A stretch of DNA of 64,000 bases from positions 6,230,157 to 6,294,156 of the forward strand of contig OZ234503.1 of NCBI GenBank assembly GCA_965153455.1, in the 5' to 3' direction. Origin of the DNA: Sphagnum compactum (Eukaryota > Bryophyta > Sphagnopsida > Sphagnales). A model generated the notes under the pieces. The model did not search any database, had not been told where the DNA came from, and worked only from the letters and a program-made list of their open reading frames with translations. Positions 45,903 through 57,375 of the stretch are shown here, piece after piece. The stretch's first letter is position 1. Each line of letters starts with the position of its first letter. A program made the translations under genes and the position numbers.

Positions 45903-48600
45903 ATGGACATGGGTCGGGGAGTCTCCGTACTTGCACTTGATGAGCAATTTGATGCAGATGTTGGCTTCGGATTTCATCATCATGGCTCGTTACCAGGTCT
46001 GTGGTGTGATTCTAGGCGAGCAGCAGCAGCAGCTCCCGTGAGTTCTTTTAGTGTTGCAGAGCAGGATCAGGATGACATAGCTGATTCTCTTGCTCACAAT
46101 CCATTCACATGGTTGCAGCCATGTGGTCTGCCACTTTCTGACGTCGAGATCGAACCTAGTATCAGCAAGATTTTGGAAGATTTGCCAGATATATCCAAAG
46201 AGCCCTTGTTTCCAGCTGACAACACTACGTCCCCCCAATCCAAAGCCACGGCCATGCCCCCTGGTACCTCGCCGCTGTCTGCCTCTGACGTTCTTCAGAT
46301 GCCGCCGCAAACACACTTTCCAACTTCCGCATCTTTTGTTGGTAAGTCCGCAAATCTGACACACGACCAGATGCTGTCGTATGATCCAATTGCAACTCAT
46401 GTAGCTCCAGCAGCGCATCATGGAGGATTAGGTCCACATTCCAAGACTTTGGTACCCACTAGTGACGATTGCAAGTCACGATCAAGTGGTTATGTGGGTA
46501 TAGAGGACGCGATTGCACCCACAACAGGCCGGTGTGATGATCGTCATCCAGAAGACTCCAGTGCCAGAGCCCACAAACGTACCAAGATCACTGCCGCCAC
46601 TGTCGATCATCTCCAGCAGCGCCCCAAGAAAATGGCGGAGCCCAAATTGGAGGGTTTCGTCAAGCGCGCAAGCTGGTCACGACCAACTGATCAGGCCGAA
46701 CACATTCTTCGAGAGCGTCATCGCCGAGATGACATGACTGTCAAGTACTCAATTTTGGAGTCCCTTCTTCCTGCAGGCTCGAAAGTAAGCATTTTCACCA
46801 AAACCTTGAACCCTGATAACTTGCGAAGATGACTAAGATTCACATCAATTCACATGTGGTGATGCGAAGAATTGTGTCAAGAACATCTGGAATTTTGTTT
46901 CCACATGTCCAAATTCAAGGAGGGATTTCATGAGGTCCATCTTCAAGGTGGAATTGATCTAGTTCTGGGGCAAGCTGCTTCATGTTAAGATTTGCAAGTC
47001 CTCCTTGTTAAGGACTGTGGTTGCAAGATGTGCAGCTAAGTCTTGAAAGCTATGCAGAAACTATGTACACTGTTTGTAGCAGAGAGTGATGCAGCAGTTC
47101 TAGTTCTTGCATATTATAGGTTTTGTTATGGACCCATGAGTTGACACCCAATTGTTGTGGGAAGTCTGGTTTTGATGGGTCTGATGGCTGCTTGATCTTT
47201 CTTTTCCGTTTGAATTTCTGATAGTCATGTATTGGTTTAGAGATCTCAACCCTCGCCCATTGAAGATAACTCATGCTACTCTGGATATCCTTTAACCCTA
47301 ATATTGGAATTTGATTTCTCTCTAAAACAAAAAGTCAATCTGGGTATGTGGGTCTTTTCTAGTGTGATGTGAGTGTGTTAGAAGAATTATGTAGGTTTGG
47401 ATTTGGAGATAGCACAGACGTGTTCATACATGTGGCCAGCTATATTGCTTTGGTTTTGCATGCTGGAGTGTTACCTAGGTTGATGGTCATTTTGGCATGC
47501 TTTTTGTAGTTTTAAAATAGATATCAAGGTCTAGGAGTTTTTCCCAGCAGTAATTGGGCAGTGTAGAAGGATAATGAAATACTTCTTTATGTTTACAGCC
47601 ATTGTTTTGTGGGGTGGAAGCGTGACAGAGCCACCATTGTTGAGGACGCCATAAAATTTGTGAAGGATCTGCAACATAGACGGGATAAACTCCTGAAAAG
47701 GTGCTCCCGAATGAAACCAGCGGTTGCTCCTGACCCACCACCAAGGAGGGACGTCCATATGCAGACAGTAATGCTGCAATTCACCATGCCTGCCATCAAG
47801 CATTCAGGAGTGGGTGACTCAAGCTCTCCCTCATCATTGTCAATGCAGGAGTCGCCTGGCAGTGAATCCATCATAACAAGGGACTGTTATGTGCATTCTG
47901 ATCTTCTCAATGAAATTATGATTGAAATGATGTGCAAGCCTCGACCCAATTTCCAAAGTATTCTCCTGCAAGCTGTTGAATCCCAAAATTTGGAGCTGAT
48001 TCGTTGCACTGTCACCAAGACTCCAATAGGGATGATCTGCATCATTGTTGCCAAGGTATTCCTCCCTATCTTGTCGTCTAAGTTAGGTCATATTCAGATC
48101 CCAGTGTTCAAGTAAGGTGCTGATGATAAAGCTGATTTCTGCAAGAGACTAGAGGATGACAAAATAGCTGTGACTCCACGCTTCCAATAGCTTGTGGAAA
48201 TCCTCTATACAGTTAGCAAATTCACAAATTTCCAAAGTTTTGAACTTATGCAATACTCTAGTACGCACATGCTTTTGTTCATGTGGTGTGTGTTTTTTGT
48301 TTTTTGTTTGTTTTTCTGACTTCCCTAGTTTGGTTCTTTCTGTGGCTTCCTGAGGAAGTGTTAACCTTGCTGTTTCGTCTTCATTGTGAGGATGGAGATT
48401 TCTCTATTTTTATGAAAGATATTTTGTTCATGCAGGAAACTTTCACAAGTTTTACTCATGCCATAAGTTTTTTACTCATGTGCTCCTACATGTTTTATGT
48501 GCTGTGTTTTGGAAATTTTCAGCAGCAAAACTATCCAGGAAGTCCACATTCCCATGCCAATATCGTTCGAGCTCTCAAAGCTGCTGTACAGGTGGTATAG
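45903..48600 (+). CDS. bHLH transcription factor, subfamily II (bHLH010/089/091, TIP2/EAT1-like), 3 exons, 464 residues
   Basis: Exons 45903-46784, 47621-48055 and 48523-48600 join in phase 0, giving 1395 bases with the stop. The start is the first ATG after an in-frame TGA. Residues 262 to about 325 are a bHLH domain; the basic region EHILRERHRRDDM has His267, Glu271 and Arg275, the H-E-R set for E-box/G-box DNA binding. The exon junction falls in the loop after PAGSK, and exon 2 resumes RDRATIVEDAIKFVKDLQ, the typical split for this group. Residues 382-439 (ending GMICIIVAK) resemble the ACT-like C-terminal domain used for dimerisation, and exon 3 supplies ANIVRALKAAVQVV. In flowering plants this clade acts in the nucleus in tapetum and pollen development, and moss members act in reproductive tissue (established knowledge); the same role here is inference. 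The exon 2 acceptor (GGTGGAAG) is pyrimidine-poor. Confidence 0.9.
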
Positions 48601-49100
48601 ACTTTGGCCAGCTGATCCTGCTATTTACGACTACTTACCAAAGTGGATGACTCATGCTTGATGGTTGAGCAAGCAAACAGAAGCCCGTGTGTGTATGGAT
48701 GGCAGGACTCTTCTACTAGTTTTTAGCCCAACCGCATTTCAACTTGGAGAATCTGGACTCTGTCAAATATCTAGACTAGGACCCCACTTTGATTTATTCA
48801 GCTTGGGTTTCCAGGAGTGTCAACACCGTTATCCAATGTTGGACTTTCCTGGCAGGGTGTACAAATTCCAGATGATGTGTGTGTACTTCGTGTACCTTTA
48901 TCAGAATGGAGCACACAATGGATATATTGAGCTATTAGGCAGTTTCATGTCATGCATGCTATCGGAACACAAGGTCCTTACATTGGTGCAAGGGCATGTC
49001 AGGCTGAGAAGAGCAGAGCATTACTTGGAAGCAGCTCAAAATAAAGTCTGAAATGAATACTACACTAGCTGGATATGATTGTAAGTCATTGTGTTTTATC
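48601..49100 (+). terminator. 3' UTR and candidate poly(A) signal of the bHLH gene
   Basis: An AATAAA hexamer at 49040-49045, about 440 bases after the stop codon, is a plausible polyadenylation signal. A 128-codon ORF overlapping this stretch (48665-49051) has no recognised domain, no splice signals linking it to the gene, and is judged non-coding. Confidence 0.4.
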
Positions 49101-52100
49101 ATGAGCTGCCTGTCTTTCATAAGCTGGCTTTCTCAAGGGACTTTGAGGAGCTTGTGTACACATTCATGTACGAAGTTTGCTCTCATGTAATTGAAGTGCG
49201 ATATTTCTGTTCTTGATTCCAATTTCACAGTTGAGGAGGGACTGCATTGTCTATTTCTCCAATGTTTTTGTGGATGACCAGCAAACCCTAAAAACCCTAA
49301 TGGCAACTCAGACCACATTCCAAGCACTGATCTTACTTGTTGAATTTCCCAATTAAGTCTAATGATATGGACATTATGATAAATTACCCATTTGTTAATT
49401 AGTTCATCATAGAAGTTCCTTCAGAAATGCTTATAAGTTCCTTGCTTTATGTTTCCATCCATATACATATGTGACTAGAAGAAGTTAGAAGATGTGTAAG
49501 TGCGGGTGGAATGATGGGATTGGATTAATTCTGAATTATCTGCATGAAGTTATGTAATTAAATTTTTTCCAAATATATGATTATACAGGATAACTACATG
49601 GATATATTACAAATGTTTACATATTACATCGACGTGTTAAAGGATGTTCAATCCATTATGTCATGAATGCGATTTTTGAAAGTTAAAAACAGAGTTGTTT
49701 GGTTGTATTTCAATTAGTTAGGATGGTCATGTGGCTTGATTGAGCAATTGAATGTAGGAGCTTGTGATTTTGTTGAGTTTATGTCATAGTCATGGATGAC
49801 CATATTTGTAATACTAGTTGTATTAAGATGAAATTTACACCTATATAAGTGAATGCACCATATATTGGAAGCTAGTTTCCTTGGATGAAAGTCTTGAATA
49901 ACATGGAAAATGACACAAAACTTCACATTATTTTTATGTTTACAATTAATATACAATACACATTTTTACATATTCTTGTTGGTCTATGTTGTGTCCATGT
50001 CGCCACAATGGCCGTTCATCACTTCATAGCTCATGCAAAGTCCATAAATCAAAAACAAAAAGTTTACAAAATTACAATGTTCATATAATAATTCAAAATC
50101 AATGACTTTATTGTTTATTTGCTAATTCATGGACGAAGTTCATACATGATCATCCTTGATTCATCCATGATGCATGATATCAATACATAAGTTAACATTA
50201 TTCACAAATATGGATCAAATTCATTCATCATGGTTAAATTTTCAGCCATAACAAGTTTTAAGAAACTACATTTGAATGCCTCCTTTATGAGTACAAATGT
50301 ATGAAACACAACCCATTACTGTAGTCCAACAAACATTATTTTGAGATACGATTTTAATTTTTTGCTTAATCAATTTATAATTTTCGCAGTTATATCCTTC
50401 TTATTACCTATGTTCCACCACATCTTCCTGAATTCTTTCTTATTGTAGTGTGTACCTTGGTGGATCTTACCCTTATTCTTAAACTTGTGTCCTAATGAAC
50501 ATCTAACACATGTTCTAGACTGTCTTATGGGAAACATTTATTTGAAAATATGCAAAAAACACTTACTGATTAGACCAAATTTCCAGTCATTCTGATGAAT
50601 AAATATTGAGAATTTGCATGTAGCAATGTTTGATGTATGCTAGGCTAGCCCATGTAAATTTATATAATTGTTTCTTGTGAAAGTATGTAAATGATATCTA
50701 ATTACAAACACATTTTATTAATCTATTAGCTTTCACTGAATTCATCTGAACATGTAAAATTATCATGGCTTTCTATGAAGCAAGGTAGTTTTGTTTGTTC
50801 TGTTTTGTTCTGTTTGTACTTATGAGATCCACTGAACTGGGATGCTTCAGGTTACGTTCTTGGTCTCTTTGGACAGCTCTCGAGGAGGAAGGGTGCATCA
50901 GCTTGGCTTTCATGCGTTTTGGACTTGCGGTGTAGAAGTTCTTGAATATTGAATGATTTCTTCACTGAAAATTAAATTAAATTGTAGCTGAAAATTTCGG
51001 AGGAATTGTAAGGTGCCTTTGGTGTTGTTGGAAAGATCTTGATGAGGAGGATTTCATAGAATTTATTTGGTAAGATTTGGATTCAGAATGTGGGAGATAT
51101 TGATTTGTTAAGTGATTTCTGCCGCTGAAAATTCAAATAAATTCCAAAAAACCAGGTTTTGGAAGGAAAAATCAGTTGAGGACATGGTAACACTTGGGCC
51201 GACAGCACAGGCCACACTAGTTTATCTGAACATGTAAATTATCATGGCTTTCATGAACTATAGTTCAACATATTATTATCACAAAACACTGCATTCCTAT
51301 TTTCTCTTCAGGTGCTAAAATTAACAAACACTATGAACCTAGTTTATTTTATTATTTTATTTTATTATATATTTTTTATAACAATATTAATAATTATTTT
51401 TTCCAATTTTTAGAAGTAGGTGGGTTGACAATATTCCTCTACAAGAGGGCTTAGCCAGATTTGACTATAAGTTAAAGAGAAAAGTAGATTTAAAAAAAAA
51501 CCTTGCTATGTATTGGTGATGGGCAAGAGCATTTAGTCTAAATTTGGCAATAGAGCGAATTTAACTTTTCCCAAAAACTCCTTTCTAGAAATCATAGCTC
51601 CTTCTGTTTTGGTGCCAAGAGGCAGAATTTTGCCACAATTACAACTGTTGATTATGAGGTTATACTTTACTTTGAAACAAATGTCTTGCAAAATTTATGA
51701 ATAAGTTGACTTCAAGACAAGCTTGTCAAATTCATCACAACAAAATTTAGGTGAAAAAATTAATAATGTTGTATCAAAGCATTGGAAATGTGCAACTTAC
51801 ACGATCAAATTGTGTAGCTTAAGATGGGCTTTCAAGTGCCATGTGTATTGCCTTCAACTTACAACCAAGATGTACATAGGAGAAATAACTTTTAAAATTA
51901 TGCAATCCACATTGTAATTTGTGTTGAGAATGAAAGCTTGACTTGATAATTTTTGTCAGTTGCTATCAGTTGGAAGTTATAAGTAGGGTACTTTGTTTAT
52001 TATTTCATTTATTTGGTTTAGTTTAGTTTATTTTTGTTTTCGGTTTTATGGTTAAGTTTCTTGATATTGGTCATGTTGGTGCCTATTTTTTATTATTGCA

Positions 52101-52876
52101 AGTGATGGTATTGGTGGTTGTGGACAAGAAGCTTAGTGTGTGTTCTTGATTTTATGCTTCATGAATGTGAGCATCATGTTTTTTATGTGTTTGGTTTTCT
52201 TGCAATAATTGTTTTTTCATTTTGCACGTGTCTTTTTTAATTGACAATTTGTTATTGATACTATTTCAATATGATCTAATAACATTGTACTAAAGTTATT
52301 ATTAAAAAACATTATTAAATTTTTTTTGGGTCAATGTGTCATAGCTCCCTAGAATATTCCTCAAATTTGCATTTTGGGGGTTTTGCCTGAAGTTCATAAA
52401 AGAATTTAAAAAAAAATCTTGTGTGTATATGTGTTATTTATTATTAATAAGACAATCATTCAAGGGAGAATGTGAATTCCGTGTATAAGAGTGTGAATTG
52501 GTTAACTCCCCTTTGAGTTGTTAATCATATTTTAGAGATGGGCTTATGTGTTTATGATTATGCTATTTCATGTGAATAATTCAATGTGGACAAGTGTTGG
52601 GTCTTGACACAAGTGTACATAACAAAACATCTCCAAACATGATAATTTGTCAATAAAATGTCTCCCCGTGTAATTGAATTGCAAAATGTATGCATTAATC
52701 CCCTCCATCTACAAACCATGTCCAATACATGATCATTAAAATGTTATACTTCATGAATAACATGAACTATGATTTGATAAAAACTTGGTAATGCCCATAA
52801 TCTTCCCCATCCTTGTTTATGCATTTTTTTCATGGATGAAAACATAATTTGGTGGGTTGTTTGGATTGTTTTAGTT

Positions 52877-53000
52877 GTAGTTTTTATGGATTGTAAATGA
52901 ATTTAAAATGTAAATTCATAATGAACATTAACATAGTCAATTACATAATTATCCATTTTGCAATAATTATGAATGTCAATATTGAATAAATCATATGATG
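52877..53000 (+). repeat. Dispersed repeat, copy 2 (partner 12290-12420)
   Basis: GTAGTTTTTATGGATTGTAA then ATGAATTTAAAATGTAA, followed by ACATTAACATAGTCAAT, AATTATCCAT and CAATAATTATG, parallels the segment at 12290-12420 in order and orientation. Confidence 0.55.
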
Positions 53001-53029
53001 AATGGAGTTCAGTCACACATATATTTTTT

Positions 53030-53230
53030 CATGATTTCATAGTCCAATCATAATTTAGTCATAATTAACTTGTAATCCACTTATAATTAATTTATAGTTC
53101 ATTTTTAGTTAACTTCTAACTAATTCTTAGTTCACTCTCAAACTTTTTTACTTCGCTTTTAGTTAATTTTAGTTGATTCATAGTTAACTTTTAGTTCATT
53201 CTTAATTAAATCCTAATTAACTTGTTATCC
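53030..53230. repeat. Degenerate tandem repeat of AGTTAACTTnTAGTTCATT
   Basis: About seven to eight loosely conserved units of 20-27 bases share the words TAATTAACTT, TTAGTTCA and TAGTTAACTT. The array is too diverged for a single unit length to be stated. Confidence 0.55.
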
Positions 53231-54239
53231 ATAGGAAGCTAACAGTGAGCACATGGAAACATCTATGGAAACTTGTTTGAGCTAAGTTCCTAAAAAAGTA
53301 TAAATGAAGGTAGGACCCCTTATTATTTTCAATTTGTTTAACATCAATTTGAGGTATGATCTTGTTCCATAACCTTCTTTTGTTCCTTTTGTGTTTACAT
53401 TTTCATATTTTATCACAATAATGATTTTTTTGCACTTTTGTTTGCACATTTCATGTTTTTGTCTTTAACCTTTTGTAATTTTATTTTAGTTTTTATGTTT
53501 GGATTTAAACTTAGATTTGTTTTTTCATCATTCATTTTCATGGTTTTTGTGCCCATTATTAATAGACTTTAATTTTAAAATTTTAAAAAAATATGGAACA
53601 CTATAAAGAATCATCCATTCCAACCAATGTGTTTGCGACTTGTGACCAAATCAATGATTTTTATGACTACAAATGCGACTGTCTTCCATGGCACCTAATA
53701 AAATGACTTGTAGTTGCATAAACGAGTACAAATGGTTTGTAGTTGCATATGCGACTTAGACTTACAATAAATGTCGATTGGATGAAAATGAAAATGAAAA
53801 ATACATTTATATCATTTCTTTTAACTGACATCCCAAAATAGTTAAAATGTAGTTGTTTCTATTACTTGGAAAATTGTTCATAAGCCATTGGACACCATGT
53901 GGCATCTTTTCAACTTGGTTTGTGATTATAAATCTTAGATGTGAAAATGTAAATGTAATTAAATGTGAAAAAATTGATTTGGCCAATGAAATTGTTAAAT
54001 TTAGTGGTCTAATTTGTTTCCTTAACTTTTTTCAATGAATTAACCTTTAAATGTGTTGTAAGGTTTGGTGGGTTTGGATTACTTTAAAGGATCCATGGTA
54101 ATTAATGGTAAAAAAAGACCATTTTGAAAATTTAACATTATAAGGTTTTTCATAATTTGTGATTAGGTGTGAAAAATACACATTTATCATTCTTTTTTTA
54201 GGGCATTAATTAATGGATGAAAACATAATTGTTTTTGCA

Positions 54240-54960
54240 ACTGGTCATGTAGACAAATGGTAGTAGGTAACAAGTAGTAAATAAGGCTAGGTAGTAGTAA
54301 TATGTATGTGGCTAAGTAATAGGTATTAGGTTATATTTAATAGGCTAATTAATAGTAGGTATTCTATTGTGTTGAGTGAAATAATGTTAAGTTTAATTAA
54401 TTAATTTAGTTAGGTCATTATTCAATTAGTAAGCTGTAAATTGTAAGGTAATAAATAGTAGGTAATATCTATGTGGGCTAAGTAGTAGGTATTTTATCAT
54501 GTTGATATGCAATAATGTTTTTGTATTAATTATTTGGTTACGTAAGTTATGTAATTTATTTATTAAATAGGTTAGGGTTTAAGTAGTAGGTGTAATTAAT
54601 TAGTTAGTTAGGTTAGGCAATTAATTTATTAAATAGGCATAAGTAAGATAGGTAATAAGTAATATGTATGTGCATTAAACAATGGGTAGTAGGGACAATT
54701 AATATGTGATATGTTTTTCAATCAATCAATTATGTAATTAGGTTGGCTATGTAATTAATCTAGTTATTAAGTGGGATTGGTAGTAGGTAATAAGTAGTTA
54801 AAAGGTCATACTTATGTGGGTTAAGTAGTCAACATTTTATCATGTTGATATGTGATTTTTTTCAACTAATTAATTAATTAGGTAGGCTATGTAATTTATT
54901 TAGTGAATAGGTTAAGTAGTAGGTAGCAGGAATAATTTATGATCCACTTATTAAAATTCT
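54240..54960. repeat. Degenerate satellite-like tract built from TAGGTA/TAGTAGGTA words
   Basis: Over about 700 bases the plus strand repeats combinations of TAGGTAATAAGTAGT, GGGCTAAGTAGTAGGTATT, TTATCATGTTGATATG and AATTAATTAGTTAGGT. Blocks such as ATGTGGGCTAAGTAGTAGG then TATTTTATCATGTTGATATG near 54470-54520 recur near 54813-54853 (ATGTGGGTTAAGTAGTCAAC then ATTTTATCATGTTGATATG), so higher-order units of about 340 bases exist within it. Confidence 0.6.
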
Positions 54961-56009
54961 ATAGTGAATAAGTTGTATATCATAAATTTAAATTTCATTT
55001 TGTTGGTATAATTACGATTTATTATTTAAAAAATTTATAATATAATTTATTAAATCAAATAGAGGTTTGAGATGTGAAAATATATAAATTATGTTATATG
55101 TGTAACATAATAAGATTTATAATTCCATTAAATCAATTAATTATATGGCATTAATTAATATTTAAAGATTAAAGTCAATTATCTAAATTAAATTTTTTAC
55201 ATTGGAAATATTATGGCTAATGTTGAAAATAGAAATGTACTGAAAATAATAATCGAATTTGTATAGTTTAACCAAAATTTGAAAGTTAATTGGTTTTTCA
55301 TTTATTAGATTTTGTCTACCAGATTTGATTATCGATTTTTTTGGGGTTATTTTTAGAACCAAATTTATTGGTTAATTGCATTTTCCACCATTTTGCTATG
55401 GGTTATTTAAGGCCTTCAATTATGGTAGGCAAAGGGAAAGGAGAATATTTTAATCTAGAGTCTTGAAAGTTCTTGTGTAATTTTTTATTGAAAAAATGTC
55501 CATTCTAATTATTATGAATTTAATTTTTTTCATTGCAAAGTGTTTTGGATTTGTATTTGTTTCGAATTTGTTTCTATTGAAGGTTTATAGGAACTTGCTT
55601 AAGCTATTTGCATTCCCATGTTATAGAAATAGAAATTATTTTTTGTTCCTACATATTTCCATATCAAAATCCTAGTAGTTCACCATGTGGCTTTAACAAC
55701 TAGTATATGAGCTTTTTATTAAATTTATTGTAATTTATTTATGATCTATTTATAATTATATATCACACATCTAAATGAAATTCTATGGGTAAAATATGAT
55801 ATATCAATAGATAAATTTTATAATAATTTTTTTAAAATCAATTTATATTTTAAAAATAAGAAATGAACATTTGTGTACATTATTGAGAGAACTTTAAGAT
55901 TGAACTTTTATTTTTTCATTTGGACAAAATCCTAATAAATATAAATATCAAAAATGATGTTTTAAATGAAATAGGCTAAATATAATGCACACTATTATTT
56001 CATCACAAC

Positions 56010-56260
56010 AAATGTGATGGCTTGGTGGTAAATGAGTTGATCTCCATCCTTGGGGCTCAAAGATCAATTGTCACAAATGACATGGGTTGTGGTCAACAAT
56101 GGGATGTTGATCAAATATTCCCTACTTACATAACCAACACAAGGTTATTAGAATGGATGTGATGTGCCCATTTTGCATTAGGCATCACGTCGATGTTGGT
56201 CTTGATGGTTTGGTTTCATTCATCAGGATGGAATTTTCTTAAAAATGATTTTCATTGAAT
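56010..56260 (+). mobile_element. Possible tRNA-derived SINE
   Basis: The stretch begins with an A-box-like TGGCTTGGTGG (about 56020-56030), followed about 40 bases on by AGATCAATTGTCAC, which fits a decayed B box (GGTTCGATT after CpG loss). GGGGCTCAAAGATCAATTGT and the downstream non-AT-rich segment resemble the layout of plant Au-like SINEs. The 3' end and target duplications were not defined. Confidence 0.35.
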
Positions 56261-56817
56261 TTTTCCTCTAGACACATGGGGATTGAAAACAAATTTGGTC
56301 ATCACAATAACGATAATTGAAAAAATTGGTTGTTAAACATGCAACAATCGAAAAGTTTCGATTGCCATAGTTTAGTCATCAAAAATTTCAATCACCAAAT
56401 CTACGATGACTAAAAGTTTCTAGTCATCATTCTTGGGGAAACCAAATCTTTTCAATTGCCATTTATGGAGCGACAAAATGGTTCGGTCGTTAAATTACGT
56501 TAGGTAATAAAAATTGGAGCATGCATTCCAAATTCATTTTCTCCCTTAAGGTGTGTGGGCTTTGTGTTGTTTAATAAACAATGATTGCCATATACCTTGG
56601 GAGCAAGGGGTGAAACCTTTATGAGTGTTTGAAGTTTCAAATTGTCATATTATATTTGCAATTGGTGTTAAATTTCATTATGCAACCATTAAAGTGGAAT
56701 CTGATTGTGTTATATTATATATTATTCCTTTAATCAAATTTATTATTTTCGGGCATAAGCATGGTGAAATGGAGAACGAAATCTCTTTGGCAATCTACTT
56801 GACAAATAGAAAGAATA

Positions 56818-57375
56818 TAACAACAAAGTCCATCATAAGCCATTTGTATGTATAATGTTTTCACTTGAATGATAAAAAATAAAATAGCTCCTCACTATTG
56901 TGCATTAACTTTCAAAGTCCACATTGTAAAAGTAGGTTGAAAGTAGATTTTTAAAAATACAAGTAGATTTTGCAATCTACTTTTCATTTACATTTTGCAA
57001 TGTGTTTGTAAAATATGTGATAAGTAGGTTTTAATAGATAGATTTTTTATTTTCCATTATGGCCACCCCTTAAAAAATATAATGATATTTATATCCCCAA
57101 AAATAATAGAGCAACTAAGTTTTAAAAGTAGACTAAAAAATCCCCATTTACAAGTTTACCACTAGCAAAAGGGGATATTTTTTGTCTCTTTTTAAAATGC
57201 ATTTGGACTTAATTTTTTTAGAAGTGAATTCTTATAATAATAATAGAGGTGTGGAATGATTTATAATTATATTTCCACCCATTTTAATGCTATTTCTTTG
57301 GTTTTACATGCATGATACAAGGTAAATCTAAAGGCACTTCACTTTTTTTGTATACTTTACCATGCTTTTACCCTC
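56818..57375 (+). repeat. AAGTAGGT dispersed repeat family, copy 1
   Basis: It starts CAACAAAGTCCATCATAA, continues TTTTCACTTGAATGAT and CATTGTGCATTAACTTTCAAA-like sequence, then GTAAAAGTAGGTTGAAAGTAG, and ends near ACTTTACCATGCTTTTACCC. It contains a 9-bp perfect inverted repeat AAGTAGATT/AATCTACTT (56961-56982, 4-base loop). Copies 2 and 3 share these marks in the same order. Confidence 0.6.

Noticed and set aside
45456-45983. 175-codon minus-strand ORF
   Set aside because: It is antisense to the bHLH leader and first exon; the Lys-rich part comes from T-rich tracts and there is no known domain.
48665-49051. 128-codon plus-strand ORF after the bHLH stop codon
   Set aside because: It has no domain, no splice link to the bHLH gene, and an AATAAA lies at its end; it is best read as 3' UTR.
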